Shown here piece after piece: positions 34,336 through 42,923 of a stretch of DNA of 64,000 nt. Made by a program: the position numbers and the translations under genes. Every line of letters begins with the position of its first letter. Position 1 is the stretch's first letter. The stretch covers positions 30,316-94,315 of the forward strand of contig CAIMCD010000005.1 of the NCBI GenBank assembly GCA_903839405.1, written 5' to 3'. Below the pieces are notes generated by a model. It saw only the letters and a list, made by a program, of their open reading frames with translations. It did no database searches and was not told the DNA's origin. Source of the DNA: an uncultured Chlorobiaceae bacterium. GTDB taxonomy: Bacteria; Bacteroidota; Chlorobiia; Chlorobiales; Chlorobiaceae.

Positions 34336-35169
34336 TCAGTGCGTGATCATTAATTCAAGCAGTTGCTGCAGCTCGCCCATTGGAATCTTATTCTTTTCAG
34401 CAATTGCTTTGAGTGGCATGTTGGTTTCTGCCTCAACTCCTTTCTGGCGCAGTGCAAGCTGCAGTGAGGTTGACGAGAGTCCATTCTCGTCAGCTATTTG
34501 CTTCAGGGTTTTGTTCCCGAGACCCTGGAGTGCCAGTTTCGGTTTTCTCTCTCTCGGTGGAGCAAGCAGCTCATAGGCTTTTTCTGCACTTATGCCATTT
34601 GACTTTGCTATATCCGCGAGGTTCTGATGCTCTGAGCTGACCTTTAAGCCAGCTTTTTCCAGCTTTGCTTTTAAGGCGGCTGGGTCACCACCCAGAGCTG
34701 GTTGAGCTGAGAGTTCGATCAGCGTCATGAGCTCAGCATGAGATACCGGTGCCTGCGTTTCTCGTCGCTCCCAAGAGTTGGAAATCCTGTTGCCGAACCG
34801 GATAATTGCTGAAAATGGTTGGAGATCGAAGTAGGTTCCGAAACCGAACAAGAGCGAGAGAAGTATTACTGTCAGCAGTTCAAGGGGGCTTCTGACGCCC
34901 TGGGCGCACTTGGTTTTAAGGTAGGAGAGGAATGCGTGCCAGTTAATGAAAAAAAGATGAAAGAGCGAGAGCAATGCGAAGGCAAATCCAAAAATAAGGT
35001 GCTGGTGTTGCCATCCGTTTTTTGTCAGACCGATCATCTTCCAGTCTGTCCAGTTGGCAACCCTACCGGGTGGAGAGATATAGAGAATTACACCTGAAAA
35101 GAGAAGCATGATCAAGGCTATAAAGAGCCCGAAGCTTATGAATACTTTCCATCGGAATGATTGTTTCAT
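34336..35169 (-). CDS. DUF4405 membrane protein with helical C-terminal domain
   Basis: This 277-aa protein has three or four membrane segments in the first ~120 residues (FISFGLFIALIMLLFSGVIL; HQHLIFGFAFALLSLFHLFF; LELLTVILLSLLFGFGTYF) with histidines spaced as in DUF4405 and cytochrome b561-like proteins (H55, H57, H68, H75). After residue ~140 come repeated helical units (KTLKQIADENGLSSTSLQLA and the like), three copies of a short helix-turn-helix-like motif. It may be a haem-binding quinone-linked membrane protein. A cytochrome c gene lies upstream. Confidence 0.75.
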   Translation of the reverse strand: MKQSFRWKVFISFGLFIALIMLLFSGVILYISPPGRVANWTDWKMIGLTKNGWQHQHLIFGFAFALLSLFHLFFINWHAFLSYLKTKCAQGVRSPLELLTVILLSLLFGFGTYFDLQPFSAIIRFGNRISNSWERRETQAPVSHAELMTLIELSAQPALGGDPAALKAKLEKAGLKVSSEHQNLADIAKSNGISAEKAYELLAPPRERKPKLALQGLGNKTLKQIADENGLSSTSLQLALRQKGVEAETNMPLKAIAEKNKIPMGELQQLLELMITH

Positions 35170-35245
35170 CGTGGCCCAGGCAACAGTTTGTCTTTAATAA
35201 GAGTGAAATGTCAGGAGTAAAACTCTTGTTCAGAATTTTATTTTT

Positions 35246-35306
35246 TCAATAAAACAGTAACAATTGTTTTGTCAGCTTTAGATAACAATTGTTACTGTTT
35301 TATTGA
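35246..35306. repeat. 23-bp perfect inverted repeat between cytochrome and DUF4405 genes
   Basis: The left arm at 35246-35268 and right arm at 35284-35306 are perfect reverse complements with a 15-nt loop. Each arm contains the palindrome AACAATTGTT. It lies ~75 bp upstream of the DUF4405 start and ~145 bp after the cytochrome stop, so it may be a terminator-like hairpin or a dual operator. Confidence 0.6.
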
Positions 35307-35452
35307 TATCTCAGTGTTTAGCTGCCGTTTTTTAAACCTGGAACGCTATGATTTTTTCAAACAACATGGGATACCTCAATCGTATTGATAGGTAATCGGG
35401 AGTACCCCTGTTGTTTGTAGTTCCATCAAGAAAGTAGAGCTCTCAAGGGTTG

Positions 35453-35881
35453 TTACGGATTCATCCGTCCCGGGCCCATGCCCCGGCCCATGCCCTGACC
35501 CCCAAACCCTCTGCCCATATTCGGATTGTACTGATCCCAGACCCATTCGGCCACAGCCCGCAACTCGTTATCCGGGAGTACGACAGGGGCCATAAGGCCA
35601 AATCGGGCAATGGCCTGCGGATCAATCGCGTTTTTCTTGTCCGGCAGTTTCACGAAGGCCATAATGCGCTTGATGCCATCCTCTTTCTTCTGGAACTGCA
35701 TGTGATAACGGGAAGCCAAAGGAGTAATCGGGGGTGCTAATTTTGGAGGAGGAGTAATGGAGTGGCAGGCACTGCAGTTTTTAGTGAAAATCGCCTTTCC
35801 ATCAAGTGTATTTGTCGTTGCATTTGCAGCAGCAGAATTGCAGAGCAATCCTGTAGAGATCATGAGTAACAATCGTTTCAT
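35453..35881 (-). CDS. Periplasmic c-type cytochrome
   Basis: This 142-aa protein has a signal peptide (MKRLLLMISTGLLCNSAAANA) and one haem site CSACH at about residues 35-39. The axial Met is probably in one of the downstream segments, such as RFGLMAPVV. The last 20 residues are Gly/Met/Arg-rich (GRGFGGQGMGRGMGPGR), a low-complexity tail that is unusual for a monohaem cytochrome. It is likely to be an electron carrier in sulfide or photosynthetic electron transfer. Confidence 0.85.
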   Translation of the reverse strand: MKRLLLMISTGLLCNSAAANATTNTLDGKAIFTKNCSACHSITPPPKLAPPITPLASRYHMQFQKKEDGIKRIMAFVKLPDKKNAIDPQAIARFGLMAPVVLPDNELRAVAEWVWDQYNPNMGRGFGGQGMGRGMGPGRMNP

Positions 35882-35983
35882 GGCGTAAGGTTGTTAAATG
35901 AAAAAAGAATTTTCTTCTTCTCGATAAGAACCCTTAAAGCTACATAAAAAATTATTCACTCTGATGTATAAAATGTACAAACC

Positions 35984-36020
35984 AACAGCATCGGTTATGA
36001 AAAATTGAACCGATGCTGTT
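35984..36020 (-). terminator. Hairpin after the SQR operon
   Basis: AACAGCATCGGTT and AACCGATGCTGTT form a perfect 13-bp stem with an 11-nt loop, 26 bp after the stop of the 52-aa gene. On the minus strand it is followed by TTGGTTTGTACATTTT, moderately T-rich. Confidence 0.6.
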
Positions 36021-36046
36021 GAAAGAGATGTTATTGCTTGACGATA

Positions 36047-36205
36047 TCAGGAGTGTCCGCCAACCACAATACGCATGATTTTAACATTCAGTACAACGAA
36101 GCGAAATAATTGCCAGAGCAGGTTTTTCCGCCAGTAAAGTGTTCCCTTTGAAGGAACAGGCGGATAGGCTTCGTCGTAATAGGCTTTGACTTTGTTTTTA
36201 CCCAT
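36047..36205 (-). CDS. Small basic protein (52 aa) downstream of SQR
   Basis: This short gene runs from ATG at 36205 to TGA at 36047. The product begins MGKNKVKAYYDEAYPPVPSK, continues GTLYWRKNLLWQLFRFVVLN and ends MRIVVGGHS. It is basic and aromatic with one amphipathic or membrane-binding helix (WQLFRFVVLNVKIMRIVV). It begins 34 bp after the SQR stop on the same strand, so it is probably co-transcribed and may dock SQR or a cytochrome to the membrane. The family is not known to me; its function is inferred from neighbours only. Confidence 0.7.
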   Translation of the reverse strand: MGKNKVKAYYDEAYPPVPSKGTLYWRKNLLWQLFRFVVLNVKIMRIVVGGHS

Positions 36206-36239
36206 AGTTTTCAGGATTCAGTGGTTTTCAAAATTGAAA

Positions 36240-37694
36240 TTATTCCGGAATCAGCCACCAGAATGGGTAGCCTTTGGCTTTATGGAAAAAGAGATAGTGC
36301 AAAATCACCTTCAGCCAGTGTCCGGCAAGACCTGCCTCTCCGAGAGAGTAGTTCATGTCGCGTCCCCATTCGGGATACTTTTCCCAGTCCGGTACAACAG
36401 GAAAGAGGGTCATGGAAGCTCCAAGTCCGTCAAACGAACCAAATCCTGCCGATACCACGCACGCTGCGCCCATACGGCTCATCGAGGCTTTGTGGTGATG
36501 CTCGGTGGCACCCTGGATCTTTTCGGCAATGTTGAGCGCCACAATTTTTCCCATAACTCCTGCTGGCATACCGGTACGGGGCGCGGTCGGGAAAATCTGG
36601 CGTCCGCTCGGGCTTGCCATCGGTTTGGAGATCGGATGTGGCGGGGCAAAGGCAATGCCCGGTGCGTAGATGTTCTTGAAGAGCGGGCTCTGGTAAATGG
36701 AGGGCCAGTCTTCAGCCGCCCACTCCTCAAAGGGTTTCGCGGTGTAGTTTGCGTCAACCTTCATAAACTTGTTCGGCGCAAACATCTGCTCGGTAATCTC
36801 CTCTCCAGCCTTGTTATAAGCGGTTAGGCCAACCCCGGAGAAGGAGGGGATGAGCATGGCAAAGTCAAACTCCTGCGTCAAGTTGTCGCCATTGAGCGTC
36901 TCATAATGCGCACGACCGGGTTCAACCTTGTGCACGCCGGCCCTGCGGATCCAGTTGATGCCGTACTCGGCCATAATCGACTCGGTGAAGACCTTGGTCG
37001 GGGTGTAGTATCCGCCCCGGTTGATGAAGGCGCCGCCCATGCCGAAATCACCCACTTCATACTCGTTGGAGAGCCAGGTTATCTGAGCCTTGTCGCTGAG
37101 TCCGCGTTTTGAAATTTCGTAGGCGACATTGAGAATGTACTCAAACGCCGCGCCCTGGCAGGTGGCCATGGCGTGACCGGTGCCGATCAGAATCCGCTGC
37201 TTCTGGCCCGCCTGCATCTTTTTGATATTATCCTGCAGGTGCTCCCAGGCGTGGGCAGCATGGCTGTAGGTGCAGACCGAGAAGCTGTTTTTATCGGGCC
37301 CGAGACCTTCGGTTGCCTCAAAGTTGAGCTTCGGGCCGGTTGCATTGACCAGATAATCATAGTCAACCTTCTCCCGCTGACCGCTCCGCACGCCATCGGT
37401 GTACTCAATGCTCACATACCCTTTTGCAATCTCCTGGTCTCCCTCGGGATGGATTTCAAGCGCTTTGGCCTGCTTGAAAATAATGCCCCAGCGGTCATAG
37501 ACTTTTTTCAGTTCAAAGCGGACATCATCAATCGTCATCTGACCCACACCGACCCAGATATTGGAAGGAATCCACTGATAGTAACTGTTCGGAGTCACCA
37601 CCACAAGCTCATGATGCTTGCCGAGTTTCTTTTTGAGAAACGAAGCCGCAGTATGGCCTGCAACTCCTGCTCCTAAAACAACAACTTTTGCCAT
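36240..37694 (-). CDS. Sulfide:quinone reductase-type flavoprotein
   Basis: This 484-aa FAD protein starts MAKVVVLGAGVAGHTAASFL (dinucleotide motif). It has exactly three cysteines (C141, C179, C412), the number expected for the redox-active set of SQR. The NATGPK motif and FxxxGDA-like C-terminal FAD contacts are partly visible. A C-terminal amphipathic region (HWLKVILHYLFFHKAKGYPFWW) would bind the membrane. I use the ATG at 37694 (GGGAG ~10 nt upstream); a longer frame to 37850 is not supported. The SQR type is not assigned. It lies downstream of a DUF2892 gene and would oxidise sulfide and reduce quinone. Confidence 0.85.
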   Translation of the reverse strand: MAKVVVLGAGVAGHTAASFLKKKLGKHHELVVVTPNSYYQWIPSNIWVGVGQMTIDDVRFELKKVYDRWGIIFKQAKALEIHPEGDQEIAKGYVSIEYTDGVRSGQREKVDYDYLVNATGPKLNFEATEGLGPDKNSFSVCTYSHAAHAWEHLQDNIKKMQAGQKQRILIGTGHAMATCQGAAFEYILNVAYEISKRGLSDKAQITWLSNEYEVGDFGMGGAFINRGGYYTPTKVFTESIMAEYGINWIRRAGVHKVEPGRAHYETLNGDNLTQEFDFAMLIPSFSGVGLTAYNKAGEEITEQMFAPNKFMKVDANYTAKPFEEWAAEDWPSIYQSPLFKNIYAPGIAFAPPHPISKPMASPSGRQIFPTAPRTGMPAGVMGKIVALNIAEKIQGATEHHHKASMSRMGAACVVSAGFGSFDGLGASMTLFPVVPDWEKYPEWGRDMNYSLGEAGLAGHWLKVILHYLFFHKAKGYPFWWLIPE

Positions 37695-37821
37695 AACACA
37701 CTCCCTGGTTTTCAATTGTGCTGCATAATCGCCCTGACGATGAACTCTCTTGGTATGATAACTAGGGTCAAAACTCTCGCTGCTCTGTATGCAAGGGGAG
37801 CTCTCAAACCCCTCTGCATGA

Positions 37822-38025
37822 CTACTTGAATGCAGTACCGGGCTGGACACCGGCAGCCTTGAGAATCATGGCCATCGGACAAAAACCGGTAAAGGCCGAC
37901 TGGAACAGCATGGTGCCTATAACTCCGGTTAACCATAACCAGTTCTGGTTGTGATAGACGGAGAGTAAGACGCTTGACAGAACCAGGACACCTGCAATAG
38001 CAAGGACTAAACGATCGATATTCAT
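37822..38025 (-). CDS. DUF2892 (YgaP-type transmembrane) protein
   Basis: This 67-aa protein has two membrane helices ([18 protein letters not shown] and [17 protein letters not shown]) and the family ending [16 protein letters not shown] with a conserved Cys. DUF2892 is usually fused to or next to rhodanese and sulfide-oxidation genes. It is 127 bp upstream of SQR on the same strand; a hairpin with a bulge occurs in this gap (37789-37819). Confidence 0.88.
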   Translation of the reverse strand: MNIDRLVLAIAGVLVLSSVLLSVYHNQNWLWLTGVIGTMLFQSAFTGFCPMAMILKAAGVQPGTAFK

Positions 38026-38143
38026 GATGGTAATAGTTTAAAGGATGAAGAAAAAAGGTCTTGATTGTAGTAAAATTATCGGTGTCGTTTGTTGTTGTAA
38101 CACAAAAATACGTTGATTTTTTCTGTTTTATTGGTACAATTTC

Positions 38144-38812
38144 TCAGTGCATCGCCTTTGTGGCGGTAACGAGAAATACCGGATATGAGCTGCGTTCACC
38201 TGTACGGTTGACTTTGTCAAAAACGTAAATCGTTTCAAACATTGCTCCCTGCACTCCTGCTGATTCGAGCATAGCCGTCAGTTCCTTGCGCTCAAAGCCG
38301 TGATGAACTTTTTCAATTGGGTCATCATGAAAGAACCCCTCTTCAAGATCAAGATCCGCGAGGGCAATCATTCCACCGGGGGAGAGAAGGGTTGAGAGCC
38401 GGTTGAGAAACCCACGGGTGTCATCAATATGGTGCAGGGTCATGCTGCTGTAGATCAATGCAAAATCTTTTTCCCCCGCACTGCTTCCGGAGGGTGAGAG
38501 GAGATCAGTGCATGTCGTTTTGACGTTTGTTATCCCTGAGCGACTGATTTTCTCCTCCAGCACGGCAAGCATCTGGGTTGAGGTATCAATTGCTGAAATC
38601 GAGTTGACAAGCGGTGCGATTTCCATGGTCACCAGCCCGGTGCCGCATCCGATTTCGAGGGCATGCATGGTGTTATCCGGCTTTGCCGTTACTATGATTG
38701 CTTTTGCTACAGCTTCAGCAAGTGCTTTGCGACCGGGGTTGTTATCCCACGCTTTTGCTTCGCGATTAAATTTATCGGGGCTGTTCCATGAATCGGCCAT
38801 GGTGATGGACAA
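38144..38812 (-). CDS. Class I SAM-dependent methyltransferase
   Basis: This 222-aa enzyme has the SAM motif ALEIGCGTGLVTMEIAPLV (~residues 51-69), the acidic AIDTSTQML and the DxxxxxxxLHH-type SSMTLHHIDD (~residues 120-130). The substrate cannot be told. It lies between the DUF2892 gene and the second flavoprotein in the sulfide operon. Methyltransferases in such operons may act on sulfide or persulfide thiols, but this is only inferred. An ATG at 38800 would be an alternative start. Confidence 0.82.
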   Translation of the reverse strand: MSITMADSWNSPDKFNREAKAWDNNPGRKALAEAVAKAIIVTAKPDNTMHALEIGCGTGLVTMEIAPLVNSISAIDTSTQMLAVLEEKISRSGITNVKTTCTDLLSPSGSSAGEKDFALIYSSMTLHHIDDTRGFLNRLSTLLSPGGMIALADLDLEEGFFHDDPIEKVHHGFERKELTAMLESAGVQGAMFETIYVFDKVNRTGERSSYPVFLVTATKAMH

Positions 38813-38882
38813 TAAAAAGTTACAATGCTGAAGAAATTTGACTTCACCTTATGTTGCTGTTTCAGGGTCGAAGCGCACCTCA

Positions 38883-40058
38883 TCACATACCGGGAATCCG
38901 TGGTATCTGTTTCATGTTGGAAAGTTTATAGTAGTGGCCCCAGCTTTTTTTCAGCCAGTGACCGAAAACCGGCATGGGAATGAATATCCCTCTCTTTCCA
39001 TCCGCATAGATAAACCCGGCACCACCACCCATATCCATCACACAGAGAATGGAGAGATGCTCCTGATACCCTTTTAAATCGCTATTGAGGCCGAGATGCT
39101 CAACTGCAGCATTACATGCGGCATTGCGTGCCATCAGTTCAGCCAGATGCCCCTGCTTTGCCTTCCAATCAGGACCTTCAAGCGCGGCTGCATCGCCAAC
39201 CGCGTACCAGCCTGGAGTGCCCTCTATCCGGCAGAAATCATCAATACGAATAAACCCGGCTTGGTTTTGCGGCAGGTTTGATGCCTTGATTGTTTCATGA
39301 CCCTCACCAGCCGGAATAAACATGGTCAAGTCACTCTGCAGCTTGCTCTGATCCTCAAAAAGAACTCCGTCCGGCTCAAACCGGCTGATTTTTTTGCCGT
39401 AGCGTGTGTTGAACTTGTTGGCTTTAAACCGGGTGCTCATGGCCGAAAGAGCCTTTTTACCCATTCGTGCCCCCGGCTCAGCCATAGGGGCAAAAAAGGT
39501 CATCTCATAGTTGTCGCGGATACCGAGCTTTTTGAGATGATGATGCAGGTTGAAAAAGAGCTCAAATGCCGGGCCGCCGCGAACCGCGCTCGGATCCTTG
39601 GGGTTACCGCCAAATCCGAAGGCGATGTTGCCGCTTCCGCGCTTAACCAGTGCTTCAATCCTCTCCTTCAGCCGCAGGGAGTCCTCAGGGTTGCCGCAAA
39701 TTGAAAGAGTATGCTCAATACCCTCATGTTTCAGCTTTGAAGCGCCCAGAGCGATAACCACCAGCCCGGTAGTATTGCGCAGAGCGCCCTTTTTTAAGGT
39801 AACAGTTCTCTTTATGCCGTCAAGGGCCACAACCTTGTCAATGGTGAGTGAAAAACCGTGCCTCTCGGCCAGCTTTGAGAGTGGCATGGAAACATCAGGG
39901 AACTCTGCGGTGCCGACCGGAATCCAGATGGCAATCGGATAGATAAAAAGAGTGTCCCGATCAGAAACAAGTTCGACCTCAAACCCCTTTTTACGAAACG
40001 CAATTGCTGCAGCAACGCCGCCAATGCCTCCGCCGAGAATCAACACGCTCTTTGCCAT
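38883..40058 (-). CDS. SQR/flavocytochrome c-like FAD oxidoreductase
   Basis: This 391-aa flavoprotein starts MAKSVLILGGGIGGVAAAIA. It has WYAVGDAAAL for FAD binding, Cys121 and Cys339 as possible redox pair, and a C-terminal amphipathic segment (PMPVFGHWLKKSWGHYYKL). It resembles the SQR/FCSD superfamily, but the cysteine pattern differs from the neighbour at 36240-37694, so substrate and acceptor are open. It ends 71 bp before the methyltransferase start and is 24 bp downstream of osmC. Confidence 0.8.
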   Translation of the reverse strand: MAKSVLILGGGIGGVAAAIAFRKKGFEVELVSDRDTLFIYPIAIWIPVGTAEFPDVSMPLSKLAERHGFSLTIDKVVALDGIKRTVTLKKGALRNTTGLVVIALGASKLKHEGIEHTLSICGNPEDSLRLKERIEALVKRGSGNIAFGFGGNPKDPSAVRGGPAFELFFNLHHHLKKLGIRDNYEMTFFAPMAEPGARMGKKALSAMSTRFKANKFNTRYGKKISRFEPDGVLFEDQSKLQSDLTMFIPAGEGHETIKASNLPQNQAGFIRIDDFCRIEGTPGWYAVGDAAALEGPDWKAKQGHLAELMARNAACNAAVEHLGLNSDLKGYQEHLSILCVMDMGGGAGFIYADGKRGIFIPMPVFGHWLKKSWGHYYKLSNMKQIPRIPGM

Positions 40059-40082
40059 TGAGTCGCTCCTGAAAGAGGATGG

Positions 40083-40484
40083 TTATCGGGTGACTGCTGT
40101 TACCACAAACTCAGGTGGATCCTGAATGTGCTTTTTCACTGCGCAGAGATTGGCTGCATTAATAACCGCATCACGATACTTCTCAGGAAAACTCGGCGGT
40201 AGCTCAATGGAGAGCTCAATTTTTCCTATGCCGCGCCCCGACTCCTTGGCGTAGTGGGATTGAACAATCCGTACCCCTTCGGTCGGAATGCCCCGGCTCT
40301 GACAAAATGAAGAGACAAAGATACCGGCACAGGTACCAATAGATGCAAGAAAAAGGGTGAAGGGCTCAGGAGCGGAACCTTCACCCCCGGCATAGGTTGA
40401 TTGGTCGGTATGAATAGTAAAGCCGCCAAACTCGGCATCAACCTTTTTTCCCTCTCCCAGGGTTATGATCATCTCACTTTTCAT
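40083..40484 (-). CDS. OsmC-family protein
   Basis: This 133-aa OsmC/YhfA-like protein has the catalytic-type Cys in LASIGTCAGIFVSSFCQSRG and the second Cys in the AANLCAVKKHI helix. Such proteins reduce organic peroxides or react with persulfides. It is the first gene of the minus-strand sulfide operon and is divergent from a cytochrome c lipoprotein gene across a 223-bp region holding a CsoR/CstR-like palindrome. Confidence 0.87.
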   Translation of the reverse strand: MKSEMIITLGEGKKVDAEFGGFTIHTDQSTYAGGEGSAPEPFTLFLASIGTCAGIFVSSFCQSRGIPTEGVRIVQSHYAKESGRGIGKIELSIELPPSFPEKYRDAVINAANLCAVKKHIQDPPEFVVTAVTR

Positions 40485-40642
40485 GAAAAATACATCAATA
40501 AGATTTACCGGAAGCTTTGAACGTAATTTTAACTATATGATTCATATGGGTTTTACGTGCATCTATGGCACCTCTGTTTCGGCTACTCTTTCCGGAGAAG
40601 AAAGCTGTTGCTCTTCATATGAAATTTTATCATTTTATACCA

Positions 40643-40659
40643 ATACCCCGTATAGGTAT
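40643..40659. promoter_or_regulatory. CsoR/CstR-like palindrome in divergent promoter region
   Basis: ATACCCCGTATAGGTAT has ATACC and GGTAT arms around a 7-bp centre with a C-tract. Operators of CsoR-family repressors, including persulfide-sensing CstR, have this design. It lies 159 bp upstream of osmC and ~50 bp upstream of the cytochrome gene. No regulator gene of this family is visible in the window. Confidence 0.45.
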
Positions 40660-40707
40660 ATTTAGATTATTATACTTGATTTAATGGTTTGTTCCAACTA
40701 TATAACT

Positions 40708-41082
40708 ATGAAATTATTTCTGACTTTGATCGCGGGACTCTTATGTCTCTCTTCATGCAGCCCTGAAACTCCGTCGGATAAAGAGAAAATTACCGAATCA
40801 AAAGAAACTTTTCCCACCGGTGAGAAGTCAGCTTCAGGCAGAACCCTTTATGAGGCCAATTGTGCAGGTTGCCATGATGCCAGTGTGGGTGGCGCCCCAA
40901 AGCCGGGAGACAAAAGTGTCTGGAAGGCGCGTCTTGCAACAGGAGTGGAGACCATGGTTAAAAAATCCATTGAAGGGTATGAGGGAACAGCCGGTGTGAT
41001 GCCCCCAAAAGGTGGCAATGCAAGTCTCAGTGATGAAGAGGTCAGAACAGCGGTTGCTTACATGGCTTCAACCGTGAAGTAA
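40708..41082 (+). CDS. Small cytochrome c lipoprotein
   Basis: This 124-aa protein starts at ATG 40708 and has a signal ending in the lipobox LCLSSC, so it is probably anchored to the envelope. The haem motif is CAGCH and the axial Met likely in GVMPPKGGN, the cytochrome c5-like signature. The charged linker after the lipobox tethers the haem domain. Divergent from the OsmC/SQR operon, it may accept electrons there. Confidence 0.87.
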   Translation: MKLFLTLIAGLLCLSSCSPETPSDKEKITESKETFPTGEKSASGRTLYEANCAGCHDASVGGAPKPGDKSVWKARLATGVETMVKKSIEGYEGTAGVMPPKGGNASLSDEEVRTAVAYMASTVK

Positions 41083-41238
41083 CTCGCCGGGAAGAGGCTC
41101 GGGTATCTGAGCTAGAAGCAGCCGTTCCATTGCAATTGCAGCGTGCCGTTTACCGTCGTATATTTTTGTAATGGCGTTCATTATCGAAAGCGCCCGATTT
41201 TGGCGGTGAAAGATTCAATCAGGGTATCGTTGTTCTTT

Positions 41239-42702
41239 ATGAAACATGCCAGAGCGTTTTTCTATCTCTTCTCTCTTTTTTTCGCTATTGCCCTGTTGTT
41301 CGGCAGCAGTAGTGGGTTTTGTGCGTCAGAAAACCTTGAGATAACCGAGAGTGTTGCAGCCCGAGCAGCTCATCTGCCGCCGCTCTGGCTTGCTCTTCCT
41401 TTTGTTATCCTGCTGGTGATGATTGCCACCGGCCCCCTTTTTTACCACCGTTTCTGGGAGCGACACTATCCTAAGCTCTCTCTTGGGTTTGGACTCGTTG
41501 TAGCGGCTTACTACGCTTTTCTGATGGAGCAGGGAACATCTCTTCTTGTGCGTACCCTTGAAGAGTATCTCTCCTTTATTGCCCTGATCTCCTCCCTTTT
41601 TGTGGTATCAGGCGGAATTCTGATCAGGATCAATCGAAGAGGCACTCCTCTTACGAACAGTTTATTGCTTCTCTTCGGCGCAGCAATATCCAATATTATA
41701 GGCACAACCGGTGCTTCCATGCTGCTCATACGTCCCTTTATGCGTATGAATGAGGGGCGTTTGAAGGCGTTTCATATTGTCTTTTTTATTTTCATGGTCA
41801 GTAATATCGGCGGCGCCCTTACCCCTGTCGGCGATCCTCCGCTCTTTCTCGGCTTTTTAAAAGGAGTTCCCTTCTTCTGGGTATTTCAGAAACTCTGGTT
41901 ACCGTGGCTTCTGACTCTATGCGCTCTTCTGTTGCTTTTCTTGGTGCTAGATGCACGCTCCGGCAGTGGGGAGCTGAAAGAGGTTGAAGCAAACGGGGGA
42001 GTGAGTGTCAGGGGAAAGAGAAATTTTTTCTATCTCGCCCTGATTATTGGAGCGGTGTTTCTTGATCCGGCTGTGATTCAGGGTTTTCCATCGCTCCAGG
42101 AGCGCTTTCATCTGCCGTTCGGTATCCGTGAGCTGATGATGTTCGGTGCCGCTTTTGCTGCATATAAAACCGCAAATCATGATGCGCTCAAGGGTAATGC
42201 ATTTAACTTTGAGCCGCTGAGGGAGGTTGCTTTTCTCTTTATCGGTATTTTTGCAACCATGATTCCGGCGCTGGCGCTTATCGCATTCTATGCTGAAACT
42301 CATGCTGCGGAATTTTCTCTCTCACGCTTTTACTGGATGACCGGAGTGCTTTCCGGAGTGCTGGATAACGCTCCGACCTACATGAATTTTCTTGCTGCTG
42401 CATCAGGGAAGTTCGGCCTTGCTATCACATCACCTGCAGCGGTAAAAGCCTTTGCCGGTGGTATTGCCTCTCCGGTGCCGGGCGACAGTTCTTCCGCCCT
42501 CTATCTGATGGCCATCTCGATTGCATCGGTATTTTTCGGAGCGATGAGCTATATCGGCAATGCCCCGAACTTCATGGTTAAAAATATTGCATCCCAGGCG
42601 GGTGCTGATGTGCCGGATTTTCTGCAGTATATCTGGAAATACTCTCTTCCGATTTTGCTTCCGCTGTTTATCCTCTTGTGGCTCTTGTTTTTTAACTATT
42701 GA
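41239..42702 (+). CDS. Sodium:proton antiporter-type membrane protein (NhaD/CitMHS-like)
   Basis: The ~487-aa protein starts at MKHARAFFYLF and has about a dozen hydrophobic segments. Polar motifs in membrane segments include NIIGTTGASMLLIRP, NIGGALTPVGDPPLFLGFLKG and GVLDNAPTYMNF, the latter two typical of ion-antiporter families of the IT superfamily. The ATG at 41143 lengthens the frame by 32 residues but lacks support. It is 156 bp after the cytochrome gene; pH or Na+ homeostasis is the expected role. Confidence 0.8.
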   Translation: MKHARAFFYLFSLFFAIALLFGSSSGFCASENLEITESVAARAAHLPPLWLALPFVILLVMIATGPLFYHRFWERHYPKLSLGFGLVVAAYYAFLMEQGTSLLVRTLEEYLSFIALISSLFVVSGGILIRINRRGTPLTNSLLLLFGAAISNIIGTTGASMLLIRPFMRMNEGRLKAFHIVFFIFMVSNIGGALTPVGDPPLFLGFLKGVPFFWVFQKLWLPWLLTLCALLLLFLVLDARSGSGELKEVEANGGVSVRGKRNFFYLALIIGAVFLDPAVIQGFPSLQERFHLPFGIRELMMFGAAFAAYKTANHDALKGNAFNFEPLREVAFLFIGIFATMIPALALIAFYAETHAAEFSLSRFYWMTGVLSGVLDNAPTYMNFLAAASGKFGLAITSPAAVKAFAGGIASPVPGDSSSALYLMAISIASVFFGAMSYIGNAPNFMVKNIASQAGADVPDFLQYIWKYSLPILLPLFILLWLLFFNY

Positions 42703-42923
42703 TGTGTCGGTAAGCGACCTTCGGAAAGAGCATTTTATCATAAAGTGTGATCACTCTGCTTGCGGCTGAAAAAGATAGTGACAGAGAACATTCCTATGTC
42801 CGGATCAGCTTTCAGGATCACCGGAAGGTGCCTCCCTTTGAAATTATCGGCAGCCCGTATTGCCTTTATGTTTTACATCCGTCCATTTTACAGACCCGGT
42901 GCCTTCAGAGAGACGATAATGAA

